Made by a program: the position numbers and the translations under genes
From: PMP191F sp047602185
GTDB lineage: Bacteria > Bacteroidota > Bacteroidia > Chitinophagales > Chitinophagaceae
Reading direction: 5' to 3'
Length of the DNA stretch: 64,000 nt
NCBI GenBank assembly: GCA_047602185.1
Contig: JASGHY010000001.1
Coordinates: 6,014,001 to 6,078,000 of the forward strand
The notes under the pieces: model-generated
The model's database searches: none
Seen by the model: only the letters and a program-made list of their open reading frames with translations
Told to the model about the DNA's origin: nothing
In this document: piece after piece, positions 49,295 through 58,203 of the stretch
Layout: each line of letters opens with the position of its first letter
How positions within the stretch are numbered: position 1 is the first letter of the stretch

Positions 49295-52051
49295 ATGCAG
49301 CATAACAGATGGCGGAATAAAAAATATCTTCTACAGTTCATAATCGGCTGTTACTGCATATTGCTTTCGGGAGCAGGTGAGCCGCAATCCAACAATTTCC
49401 CCGTTCCTTCTTCTTTACAACAGCAATTAAATACTTATCAGAAAGAAGACAACCTCTCTGAATGGATCTATACACAGATCCAATGGGTGAGCGAAGCACG
49501 TGCTGCCAGGGCTAATCTTTTAAAACAGGCCACTGAGCAGATATGGCGTGACCCGCAAACACCGGAAGAGCAACAGGCTTTCGGTGACCTGTTGATCAAT
49601 GAAGGGCATGCCCAGTTATTGGGTGGCAATATTGTGGCTTCTACAGATGCCTATCGTGCAGCATTGAAATGGTCAGGACAGCACAATGATATTTTTGATG
49701 ACGCACAGATCCTTGAATATATTATAAAACCACTAGGCAATAATTATACCCGACTGGGTGATTATGAACAGGCCCGTTATATCCAGAACAAAGCATTGCA
49801 GGTAGCATTGACGTCGGGCAATAAAGATGCTATTGCGGCTACTTACAGCAACCTGGCTACAACTGCCAGCTCGATGGGACTGCCTGAGCAATCAGTAGAA
49901 TACTGTAAGGAAGGATTAAAAATTGCTGATCCCGGGCAGGCTTTGTACGGCTTATTGTTGTGCGAACTGGCTGACGCTTCTTTTGCTTTGCAAAGAGCAG
50001 ATTCTGCACGTATCAATATCAATAAGGGAATTGCAATTCTTGAAAAACATACAAAAGAAGATGCCTCTGTTACATACTGGCTGCTGATGGCTTACCAACA
50101 GGCCGGGGATATGTACCCGGATCAACCGGTGCAGGCAATGACGTTCTATAATAAAGCGCTGGCATTACAAACCCGCCTGGTGCAGGCCAGTGGTACTGTA
50201 AGGGTGAGAGAAAGGGCCAAGTTGTTTTACAGGTTGGGAAGCCTGTATACAAAGCAGCAGCAATACAGTGAGGGAGAGCACTGGTTAAAAGAATGCCTGG
50301 CGCTTTTACTGCCGGGAGCCGACTGGCAATCAATAAAGGCAACGGACCTGTATGGCGAAAATACATTGGTAGATGTTCTCTATACAAAAGCTGTGATAAG
50401 TAATGAACAGCACCGTATTGATGAATCACTCCGTTTGTTTGACCTGTGTTTTTTGACTGAAAAGAAATTGCGGAACGAATATGTTACAGGCTCTTCCCGT
50501 GAAAGATCAGTAGCATTAAGCCGTCGCAGGTATGAAGCTGCAATTGATGCGGCATACAATGCATGGGAGCAGACAAAACAACCTGTCTATCGTATGCAGG
50601 TATTGCGGTTCATGGAAAGTGGTAAAGCACAGTTGTTGCTGGATGAAGTACAATGGCAGCGGCACAATAGTGCAACAGATAGTGTTGCCGTGCGTATTCA
50701 GTTGTTGGAGAAAGCATTGGTTTATTATGAGCGTAACCGCCAGGAAAAAGGAGCGGCCACTTCAGATAGTGCGGCCACCGATCAGCAAAAGAAAATAGAG
50801 TGGGAGCTGGCTGATCTACGGAAGCAGTACCGTACGCAGCAGGTACAACGTGATGCAGGTTCAGAAGGCGTTTCTTACGAAGAGATCCTGAAAACTGTAT
50901 TGCCGAAGGGACAGGTAGCACGTTCTTTTTTTGCAGGCGAACATGCTGTCTATAGTGTGGAGGCAGATAGCACAGGAGTAGCTTATGTTGAAAGAAATTC
51001 CTTTACACCGGCAGGCCGGGATAGTGTACGCTCCTTTGTACAGCAGTATTTCCAGGATGGCCCTAACGCCATGCTCAATCATCCACGTACTTATTATGAA
51101 CAGGCTTACGCGCTCTGGCATTGGTTATTGGGCAATCATCCTTTTCAACAGGGCAAACAATATGTTATTTTACCCGATGGTGTATTGAACCTGCTGCCAC
51201 TGGATGCGTTGGTAACCAAGCCGCAGTACAATGAATCGGTTGAACAGTGGCCATTTGTAGTGCAACAGGCTGTTCTCTCTTACGCTTATTCTTTACAAAC
51301 ATTGTGGCAGCAATACCAGCTTCCTGCTACTGGTAAAGGGGTAGCGGGCTTTTTTATTGCTGAGCATGCCGCACAACAACCGTCTTTAAATGCAGTATTA
51401 CAGGAGCAGGAAGGCATTGGGAAAATAATAACGAAAGGCAATTGGCTGTTCAATGAGCAGGCTACCAGTAAAGCTTTTCATACAGCACTGCAAGAAAATG
51501 CGGTGATCCATATCAGTACTCATGCATTTGCCGGTAAAGACAGCGCAGACGCACCGCATATTCAGTTATATGATGCTCCCTTTTACCTGTTTGAGCTGAA
51601 AGAACAGCAGCAACAGCCCGCTATGGTAGTATTAAGTGCCTGTCGTACCGGTGATGGGCGATTGATAACAGGGGAGGGCGTGCAAAGTCTTGCCAGGGCA
51701 TTTACTGCCACAGGCACCCATGCAGTAGTGGCCGGCTGGTGGAATGTACATGATGAGACTGCCGCTACACTGGTAACATCATTTTATGCATCACTGGTGA
51801 AGCAGCCCAATGCAGCAATGGCGCTGCGTGATGCAAGACTGCACTGGTTACATAACACGAAAACAGCATACCAGCATAAACTACCTTATTACTGGGCAGC
51901 ATTAAACTATCATGGACAACCTTCTCCTTTGACAAATGTTGATTGGGTTGATGCTGCACCTGTATTCTCCTGGAGAAAGATAGGAGTCATTGCCGTGGTT
52001 GCATTACTCCTGTTGTATTTCGTGATGGGTTTTCGCCGAAGAAAACGATAA
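49295..52051 (+). CDS. Membrane-anchored TPR-CHAT (caspase-like) protease
   Basis: Protein of 918 residues. An N-terminal hydrophobic segment (KKYLLQFIIGCYCILLSGAG) is followed by TPR repeats over about 40-450 (LLGGNIVASTDAYRAALKWS, GDYEQARYIQNKALQVALTS, AIAATYSNLATTASSMGLPE), a helical linker, and a C-terminal CHAT domain (about 570-880) of the caspase/separase class. The catalytic dyad is His743 in HISTHA and Cys783 in LSACRTG; GEGVQSLARAFTATGTHAVV is also typical. A membrane helix (IGVIAVVALLLLYFVMGF) and a basic tail RRRKR end the protein, so the protease would face the periplasm or be anchored by the tail. ATG 49295 was preferred to TTG 49280. It follows the PKD gene and the sigma operon. 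Confidence 0.9.
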   Translation: MQHNRWRNKKYLLQFIIGCYCILLSGAGEPQSNNFPVPSSLQQQLNTYQKEDNLSEWIYTQIQWVSEARAARANLLKQATEQIWRDPQTPEEQQAFGDLLINEGHAQLLGGNIVASTDAYRAALKWSGQHNDIFDDAQILEYIIKPLGNNYTRLGDYEQARYIQNKALQVALTSGNKDAIAATYSNLATTASSMGLPEQSVEYCKEGLKIADPGQALYGLLLCELADASFALQRADSARININKGIAILEKHTKEDASVTYWLLMAYQQAGDMYPDQPVQAMTFYNKALALQTRLVQASGTVRVRERAKLFYRLGSLYTKQQQYSEGEHWLKECLALLLPGADWQSIKATDLYGENTLVDVLYTKAVISNEQHRIDESLRLFDLCFLTEKKLRNEYVTGSSRERSVALSRRRYEAAIDAAYNAWEQTKQPVYRMQVLRFMESGKAQLLLDEVQWQRHNSATDSVAVRIQLLEKALVYYERNRQEKGAATSDSAATDQQKKIEWELADLRKQYRTQQVQRDAGSEGVSYEEILKTVLPKGQVARSFFAGEHAVYSVEADSTGVAYVERNSFTPAGRDSVRSFVQQYFQDGPNAMLNHPRTYYEQAYALWHWLLGNHPFQQGKQYVILPDGVLNLLPLDALVTKPQYNESVEQWPFVVQQAVLSYAYSLQTLWQQYQLPATGKGVAGFFIAEHAAQQPSLNAVLQEQEGIGKIITKGNWLFNEQATSKAFHTALQENAVIHISTHAFAGKDSADAPHIQLYDAPFYLFELKEQQQQPAMVVLSACRTGDGRLITGEGVQSLARAFTATGTHAVVAGWWNVHDETAATLVTSFYASLVKQPNAAMALRDARLHWLHNTKTAYQHKLPYYWAALNYHGQPSPLTNVDWVDAAPVFSWRKIGVIAVVALLLLYFVMGFRRRKR

Positions 52052-52176
52052 GCCCGGGTTTTCAAAAAGCATTTAAGATAGGCTATTCCCCATTTCATGT
52101 GGTGTACTTGTCACTTCGTGATGAAGACGCTGTGAATCACTTTTTGTACATGCTATTTTGCAATAAAAAGTAGTTT

Positions 52177-52716
52177 ATGGAGAAGAGGGTATTTGAAAAT
52201 CCGTTGATAAAAGACAAAGTAACCTTACTGGAATCTTCGCGTGAAACAGGTGGTGCTTATACACTGGTAGAAGTAGAGCTGGAAGCGGGCGGAGGTAATC
52301 CACTACATTATCATACTACTTTTAATGAAGAGTTTACTGCTCTTGAAGGTGTGCTGGGAGTACAACTGGGGAAGAAACAATTGAGATTAAAACCAGGGCA
52401 AAAAGCGTTGGCGCCTGTAAGAAAGTTTCATCGTTTCTATAACCCGGGAAAAGAGAAAGTGAAGTTCCATGTTCGATTGATTCCCGGCAACGAAGGATTT
52501 GAGAATACGCTCAGGATCCTGTATGGATTGGCGGGTGATGGTTTGCTTAGCAAAAGAGGAGTTCCTAAAAAACTGGATCACCTGGCTGTATTTGCTCAAA
52601 AGGCCGATCTGCGTGGTAAAGGTTTATTGTTCCTGTTGCTGCCTTACCTGCGTTACAGAGCAAAGCAGGCGCAGAAGCGTGGAGTGTATGAGGACCTGTT
52701 AAGAAAATATGCCTGA
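52177..52716 (+). CDS. Cupin-domain protein
   Basis: Cytoplasmic protein of 179 residues. The N-terminal half is a single cupin barrel: NPLHYHTTFNEEFTALEGVL carries the HxH...E metal motif, and LRLKPGQKALAPVRKFHRFY carries the second histidine. The C-terminal half (about 105-179) is helical and basic (YLRYRAKQAQKRGVYEDLLR). Cupins of this size can be isomerases, dioxygenases or sensors; nothing in the sequence points to one. It is a single gene, convergent with the xylanase gene. Confidence 0.85.
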   Translation: MEKRVFENPLIKDKVTLLESSRETGGAYTLVEVELEAGGGNPLHYHTTFNEEFTALEGVLGVQLGKKQLRLKPGQKALAPVRKFHRFYNPGKEKVKFHVRLIPGNEGFENTLRILYGLAGDGLLSKRGVPKKLDHLAVFAQKADLRGKGLLFLLLPYLRYRAKQAQKRGVYEDLLRKYA

Positions 52717-52722
52717 ATACTA

Positions 52723-52766
52723 AAGTATGAGGTCTGAAGCCCCCTGTATTTTCAGACTTCATACTT
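52723..52766. terminator. Repeat-derived hairpin between convergent genes
   Basis: Inverted arms of 16 bases, AAGTATGAGGTCTGAA and TTCAGACTTCATACTT, pairing with one G-U. The same words (GTATGA, GGTCTGA) occur in the arrays near 13925 and 35435. It has no strong T-run but sits exactly between cupin and xylanase stops, so it may act as a terminator or RNA-stability structure. Confidence 0.55.
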
Positions 52767-52779
52767 CCGGCCTCCTGTA

Positions 52780-53910
52780 CTAAAATTTCACTACTTCAAA
52801 AAAGGCTTTCTTGGGTTTAAGCTGCTGGTCAAATAACAGCGGGTAGTTTTTGCGCCCCATTACAGGATATTCGTCCAGCCAGCTATGCCTGTCAGAGATA
52901 TTCCAGAAAGTAACACCGGTAATGGTTTTACGATAATCACGAAAAACACGGAATGCCATTTTATATTGCTCCATTTGCTTTTGCTCCAGTTCAGGAGTAA
53001 AAGTGTCTGATTCTCCTTCACGACGCGCACGCCTGTTCTTCTCCCACGGATAGATAGAAACATCCAGTTCAGTGATCTGTACCTGTAGGCCGAGAGAAGC
53101 AAATTGCCGGATGGTATTGCGCAGGGTAGTTTCATCAGGTTCATAAATAGACCAATGTGCCTGTAGCCCTACGCCATTAATGGGTACACCTGCTTCTTTT
53201 AATTTTTTAAGCAGTTTGTACACTCTTGCTGTTTTCTCAGGTCGTTCAGTATTATAGTCATTGTAAAAAAGAACAGCATTGGGATCAGCAGCATGGGCAT
53301 ATTCAAATGCTTTGGCAATAAACTCTTCGCCGCATACCTGGTACCAGGTGGAATTGCGGAGGAATTGTGTACTGTCGTCAGCAATGGCTTCGTTTACTAC
53401 ATCCCATGCATATATTTTCCCTTTGTAACGATTCACTACGGTGGTAATATGATCTTTCAGTCTTTGCAACAGTACTTCTTTACTTACCTGTTTGCCTGCA
53501 CTGTCTGTAAAAAGCCATTTTGGTGTTTGCTCATGCCAGCAAAGCGCGTGGCCACGTACACGCATGCCGTGCGCCTGTGCAAAAGCTACAATGGAGTCTG
53601 CATCGCGCCAGTAGTAGCGATTCTCTTCCGGGTGAATAGGCCCCATCTTCATAGCATTCTCCGGCGTAACGCTATTAAACTGTTGTGTGATCAATGCTGC
53701 TTCGTCTGGCATTTTTAATGCACGTGGTGAAACAGCAACGCCAACCGCGAAATAATCCCTGTAATAATCTTTCAGTCCTTTATCGGCAGAAGTTGCTATT
53801 GTATTGACGGTTGTTTTTTTGCCTGCATGGATGCCGGTGATAGCAATGGCAATCAATGCTGCTGCCAGCATTAATCGTTGTGGAACAGATAGAATTAAAA
53901 TGCGTTTCAT
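52780..53910 (-). CDS. Endo-1,4-beta-xylanase (GH10)
   Basis: Secreted glycosidase of 376 residues that cuts the xylan backbone. Signal peptide about 1-29 (ends TGIHA). The GH10 barrel has the signatures FNSVTPENAMKMGPIHP, RVRGHALCWHEQTPKWL and WDVVNEAI with Glu174 as acid/base, and QITELDVS with Glu281 as nucleophile. The C-terminal end VTFWNISDRHSWLDEYPVMG is also typical. No carbohydrate-binding module is attached. ATG 53910 gives the signal peptide; a TTG 9 bases upstream was rejected. Third gene of the SDR-GH115-GH10 operon of the glucuronoxylan locus. Confidence 0.95.
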   Translation of the reverse strand: MKRILILSVPQRLMLAAALIAIAITGIHAGKKTTVNTIATSADKGLKDYYRDYFAVGVAVSPRALKMPDEAALITQQFNSVTPENAMKMGPIHPEENRYYWRDADSIVAFAQAHGMRVRGHALCWHEQTPKWLFTDSAGKQVSKEVLLQRLKDHITTVVNRYKGKIYAWDVVNEAIADDSTQFLRNSTWYQVCGEEFIAKAFEYAHAADPNAVLFYNDYNTERPEKTARVYKLLKKLKEAGVPINGVGLQAHWSIYEPDETTLRNTIRQFASLGLQVQITELDVSIYPWEKNRRARREGESDTFTPELEQKQMEQYKMAFRVFRDYRKTITGVTFWNISDRHSWLDEYPVMGRKNYPLLFDQQLKPKKAFFEVVKF

Positions 53911-53933
53911 ATTATGCAATTGACAGGTAAAGA

Positions 53934-56765
53934 TCAGCGGTTTAATTGGTAACGTGTTTCCTGCGGTCCCAGGTAGCTGGCTGGTAAGGTGCCAAAACTT
54001 GCAGTGATCTTTTGTACTACCACTGCGGCATCTACCGCACGGATGCGGATAGTGTGTTTACCGGCTTTACTGATAGTATGTTGTGAAGTAGTAACGATAC
54101 AATTGTTGGCTACCCATTGCTCCCATGTTTTGTTCGATTGATCAGGGTGCAGGTTAATGATCTGGGGAATTGCATTGTCAATTGAAATGGCATATTGCAA
54201 TCCCTGTGTATTATGGAAATTGAGCGTAGGTGCACAGGTAACCTGTAGCTGTACATTGCCACTGTCATTGGTGTAAATGTCATATTCCATCGCTGCACTG
54301 CTACCGGGTGTTTGTGCAGCACTGGTAACAGGGAAAATGGTCATACCGGATAAAGTACGACTGAGTTGAGGAATAACTTTCCATTGAGTATTTCCTGCTT
54401 TTGCAGCACGATTGTAATGTTCCGCTTCAATAGAAATATAATTATCAGTTTGTATAAACTCATTTGGTTTAACAGACCTGTAGTAAGCGGGTTTATTTAC
54501 AACCGCATATACTGTAGCTGTACTATCAGTCCCTTTTATTGTGATCGGAACAATGTGCTTACCAACTGGCGCCTTTGCCCAATTTACCGTTACCGATATT
54601 TCCTGTTGCAGTTGCACATTTCCTTGTTTGGGACTTAGTTCCAGCCAGGATTGCGAAGAAGTGGCTGTGTACTTAAAAGCAATAGTGCCCCGGTTAAATA
54701 TTTCAATGATCCCTTTTTGCGGTACAAGTGCATTTAGTTCAGGCATTTGAGCATTAGTACCTGCGCCTTCGATTGAAATGCCCATAGCCGGGGTAGCCGG
54801 GATTGCGATACGCGATGTTGCCGGTTCGCTGTTCCTGAGTGGCTGCTGCCAGTAAGTATAGCCTATATGCGTCTGGTCCATCATATGGCTCCACTTGCCG
54901 TTTGCCATCACATTGTTATAATGATAAGAAAGCAGGGAGTCTTTCAGGAATAATGTCTTTACTGAATCTGCCAGTATATTGGTAATAGCCCGTCCCTGTT
55001 GGGCATATAGCCTGTTCTTTGCAGTAACAACATATAGCTCGTTAAGATTAGCGCAGGCCTGTACAGGAAATAACACCAGTTGTTCATAAGCATCTTTATA
55101 TGCAGCAGGAAGCGTTTTATAAATAGCCTCAGCCTGGTTTGCCAGTTGGCGGTATTCCCGGGTAACTCTTTCTGCTTCCCTGTAATTGCTAAGGCTATAT
55201 GTTTCAGGAGCCAGTAACTCTGGTTTGCGCCGTGCATTAAACTGTGTGTATTTATCGAGAATGTTTGCAATAGATTTCGATAGTGATTGGCCAAACTGCT
55301 GTGCAGCCCATTGCGAGGTATATTGCTGAAGATTATTTTCATTCCACTGCTGCGGAGCCCAGGCATAATCAAGAAAGAATGAGATGGGAAGTTCCATCGG
55401 TTTCAGATCGCCCACATTCACGATCCATATTTTGCGGACATTGTATTCATACGCAAGGTGCATCTGCTCCCAGGTGCGTGCAATAGAATTTGTATTCAGC
55501 CATTTATAGTTACGTGGTCCGCCGACATAATCAAAATGATAATAAATGCCATAACCGCCGGTCCTTGGCCTATCTGTCAATTTGGGTAGTTTGCGGATAT
55601 TGCCCCAGTTATCATCGCATAAAAGTAAGGTAACATCATCCGGCACGCGCATGCCTTTATCATAATAGTCCTGTACTTCCTTGTACAAAGCCCATAACTG
55701 TGGTGTGGCAGCTGCTGGTTTACCGGTTACCTGTTGTATAATGCTGCGTTGGTCAGTTACAATTCTTTCAAGCAATGCAATATTGCTGCCTTCGTTCATT
55801 GGCATATCTCCATCGCCGCGCATGCCAATGGTTACAATGCTTTCATGGTTGCCCATGTTCTGTATTCCCTTTTTCCAGAATGATTGTAACGTATTGCTGT
55901 TTGTTTCATAATTCCAGGCACCGCTGCCGTAACGCTTCCATTCCTGCTGTGCCCTCAGCATTGGCTCGTGATGAGAAGTGCCCATTACAATGCCCCACAT
56001 ATCTGCCAGTTGCGGGTTTAATGTGTCATCGTCATTAAAAGCATTGCCCCACATTGCCGGCCAGAGGTAATTACCTTTCAGGCGCAGGATCAGTTCAAAT
56101 ACCTTTTCGTAAAACAGGTGATTAAAGCCTCCGAACTTTTCTTTTGTCCATCCGGAAAGAGCAGGCGCCTCATCATTTAAAAAGATGCCCCTGTACTGAA
56201 CACCGGGTTCGCTGTGAAACGCTGTGTTCTGTTTTACAAAAATGCCGGCTGCCTTCTTTGCCGGTACATCTGCCCACCAATACCAGGGCGATACCCCCAG
56301 TTGTTTTGACAATTCAAATACACCGTAGGCTGCTCCTCTTTTATCACTCCCTGCAATCACTAATGCGTTTGAGATATTACCAAAAGGCTGGGCAATGGTT
56401 TGCACCTGGTAGGCTTCCCATTTATCGCGGATAGTTGCAGTATTGAATTTACCTGCAGTAATTAATTGCTGCAGGGCATCACAATTGTCAAGGGAGCCTA
56501 TGATGATGAGATTATTGGCAGATGCAGGCAGGCTGTGTACAATTTCAGGCTCCTTGCCGGTAACCATCTTTATATCCTGCTGCAACAGGGCTGCGGCCTT
56601 CTGTACCAGCCAGTCATCGTGTTCGTCTGTATATAGCAAGGTAGTTTGTGCAGGCGTGTACAGGGCTGTGTAGCCAGCCCCGGCGTTGGCAGAAATGATC
56701 TGTTGTGCATGTATTGTAAGCTGTACAATGCTGAGTATGCTGAACAGCCATATTCGTTTTTTCAT
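53934..56765 (-). CDS. GH115 xylan alpha-1,2-glucuronidase
   Basis: Secreted enzyme of 943 residues, family GH115, which removes glucuronic or 4-O-methylglucuronic acid side chains from xylan. Signal peptide 1-20 (ends TIHAQ). Family segments: YRGIFLNDEAPALSGWTKEK, LKGNYLWPAMWGNAFNDDD, MGTSHHEPMLRAQQEW, GMRGDGDMPMNEGS and LLCDDNWGNIRKLP. The C-terminal region (about 660-930) is beta-rich, with a last domain (YISIEAEHYNRAAKAGNTQW) of the kind found in GH115 proteins. Length is normal. It starts 99 bases after the SDR gene stop and ends 23 bases before the xylanase ATG. Cooperation with the xylanase on glucuronoxylan is strongly suggested. Confidence 0.94.
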   Translation of the reverse strand: MKKRIWLFSILSIVQLTIHAQQIISANAGAGYTALYTPAQTTLLYTDEHDDWLVQKAAALLQQDIKMVTGKEPEIVHSLPASANNLIIIGSLDNCDALQQLITAGKFNTATIRDKWEAYQVQTIAQPFGNISNALVIAGSDKRGAAYGVFELSKQLGVSPWYWWADVPAKKAAGIFVKQNTAFHSEPGVQYRGIFLNDEAPALSGWTKEKFGGFNHLFYEKVFELILRLKGNYLWPAMWGNAFNDDDTLNPQLADMWGIVMGTSHHEPMLRAQQEWKRYGSGAWNYETNSNTLQSFWKKGIQNMGNHESIVTIGMRGDGDMPMNEGSNIALLERIVTDQRSIIQQVTGKPAAATPQLWALYKEVQDYYDKGMRVPDDVTLLLCDDNWGNIRKLPKLTDRPRTGGYGIYYHFDYVGGPRNYKWLNTNSIARTWEQMHLAYEYNVRKIWIVNVGDLKPMELPISFFLDYAWAPQQWNENNLQQYTSQWAAQQFGQSLSKSIANILDKYTQFNARRKPELLAPETYSLSNYREAERVTREYRQLANQAEAIYKTLPAAYKDAYEQLVLFPVQACANLNELYVVTAKNRLYAQQGRAITNILADSVKTLFLKDSLLSYHYNNVMANGKWSHMMDQTHIGYTYWQQPLRNSEPATSRIAIPATPAMGISIEGAGTNAQMPELNALVPQKGIIEIFNRGTIAFKYTATSSQSWLELSPKQGNVQLQQEISVTVNWAKAPVGKHIVPITIKGTDSTATVYAVVNKPAYYRSVKPNEFIQTDNYISIEAEHYNRAAKAGNTQWKVIPQLSRTLSGMTIFPVTSAAQTPGSSAAMEYDIYTNDSGNVQLQVTCAPTLNFHNTQGLQYAISIDNAIPQIINLHPDQSNKTWEQWVANNCIVTTSQHTISKAGKHTIRIRAVDAAVVVQKITASFGTLPASYLGPQETRYQLNR

Positions 56766-56864
56766 ATCGGATAATCGTTAGAATAAGCAGGACTGATTAA
56801 GGCATGCAAAATACTACCCCATATAAAGTACAGAGAAGTATATAAGGGCATAAAAAGGCAGTTC

Positions 56865-57617
56865 TTAAAAACCAATTGAGTTGCCACCATCAACAGGCAA
56901 TATAACGCCTGTGATATAACGGGCCGCATCTGATGCAAGGAAATAAGCCGCGTCGCCAATATCGGAAGGCGCACCCAATGCTGCCATGGGGGTACGTGAC
57001 ATTACTTTCTGTTTTCGCTCAGCATCATTGTTCAATGCCCTTGCCGACATATCTGTTGCTATAAACCCTGGTGCAATACAGTTTACACGGATGCCCATTG
57101 ATGCCAGTTCTACTGCCATGGCTCTTGTCATGCCTTCTACAGCTGATTTGGAAGCGGAATAGGCAATTACTTTGGGAATGCCATATTGCGAAGCCATAGA
57201 GCTGATATTAATAATGGAGCCGCCTCCGCTGTTCTTCATTCGCCTGACAATTTCACGGGAGAGGGTAAATACAGCGGTTACATTCGTCAGCAGTATTTTC
57301 TGAAACTCTTCATCTGTTACATCTTCAAAATCTTTCTTCATATTGATCCCTGCATTGTTGACCAGGATATCAACAGAGCCGAATTCATTGTACAGTTTCT
57401 CTACCATCTGCGGAATAACAGCCAGGTCAGTTAGGTCATAACTATAAGGGATGCACAAGGGGCCCAGTTCTTCTTTGGCGGCACATAGCTTCTTTTCGTC
57501 ACGTCCTATAATAATGGTAGTGATCTGCTGTTCAATGAACTTCCTGGCAATGGCCAGGCCTATACCTGAGCCGCCACCTGTTACAATGGCCTTTTTTCCG
57601 TTGAGGGGTAATTCCAT
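56865..57617 (-). CDS. Short-chain dehydrogenase/reductase
   Basis: NAD(P)-dependent oxidoreductase of 250 residues, classical SDR type. Cofactor motif TGGGSGIG at 13-20, NNAG at 87-90, catalytic Ser140, Tyr153 and Lys157 (YSASK), and the IRVNCIAPGFIATDMS and ITGVILPVDGG segments. ATG 57617 was chosen over TTG 57641. The first gene of the SDR-GH115-GH10 operon. By context it may act on a sugar acid such as glucuronate/fructuronate or gluconate, similar to gluconate 5-dehydrogenases or KduD, but the sequence alone does not set the substrate. Confidence 0.9.
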   Translation of the reverse strand: MELPLNGKKAIVTGGGSGIGLAIARKFIEQQITTIIIGRDEKKLCAAKEELGPLCIPYSYDLTDLAVIPQMVEKLYNEFGSVDILVNNAGINMKKDFEDVTDEEFQKILLTNVTAVFTLSREIVRRMKNSGGGSIINISSMASQYGIPKVIAYSASKSAVEGMTRAMAVELASMGIRVNCIAPGFIATDMSARALNNDAERKQKVMSRTPMAALGAPSDIGDAAYFLASDAARYITGVILPVDGGNSIGF

Positions 57618-57737
57618 GCTGTGCGCGTTAATAAAAAACAATGGTTAACAGGAGATAATCATAAAAAGCACCTAACGTTTTGAGCAATCATTATCGTTTG
57701 AGACAACACCTTTTCACTACTATTAAAATAATAGTAT

Positions 57738-57754
57738 TTACAATCGGTTACATG
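57738..57754. promoter_or_regulatory. LacI-type operator-like site O1
   Basis: TTACAATCGGTTACATG shares the 12-base core AATCGGTTACAT with O2, 57 bases away. Its left half is less symmetric. LacI-family operators are short palindromes with a central CG, as here. Confidence 0.55.
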
Positions 57755-57793
57755 CTATTTATGAAGCTAAAGTAAGGAAAATTTAAAAAAAAT

Positions 57794-57811
57794 AATGTAA
57801 TCGGTTACATT
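57794..57811. promoter_or_regulatory. LacI-type operator-like site O2
   Basis: AATGTAATCGGTTACATT is palindromic apart from the bases flanking the central CG. It lies between the SDR and susC genes, and a LacI-family regulator gene is encoded at the other end of the locus (63382 onward). Confidence 0.65.
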
Positions 57812-58203
57812 TTTCAGAAAATTGCCTATTTTGGCAGTAGCAAAGATGAATTACCGGTTTGATCGAAAGATTGGACCAGGAAATATGAGAAATGTAACAG
57901 TGATGGAATAAGCTTGCAGCAGTTGTGTTTTTTAAGCGCTGCAATAACGATTGATATTACAAACCACCAAAACAACGCCATATGTTACTAACTGCCAGCG
58001 GACCACCTGCCTGTAACAGATCGGGCAATACTTTACTTCACCCTGACAACTATTTCTGTATCCTTTTACTGAGCGCTATCCAGGCATACAAAGAATGCAC
58101 ACTACGTCATTCATGATATGACGGCAGTATGCCCTGTTATTTTATAGTCACATCCACCGTACTCTCTGGAATAATAAAAAATTAATTACTAAAACGATTG
58201 TTT

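Larger units (their letters stand above)
57618..58203. other. Divergent regulatory region of the xylan locus
   Basis: 586-base AT-rich gap between the SDR and susC ATGs. It holds two LacI-type operator-like sites and, just right of the second one, a promoter-like TATTTTG at 57827-57833. If that is used for susC, the leader would be about 360 bases. No small gene is seen. Confidence 0.6.
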
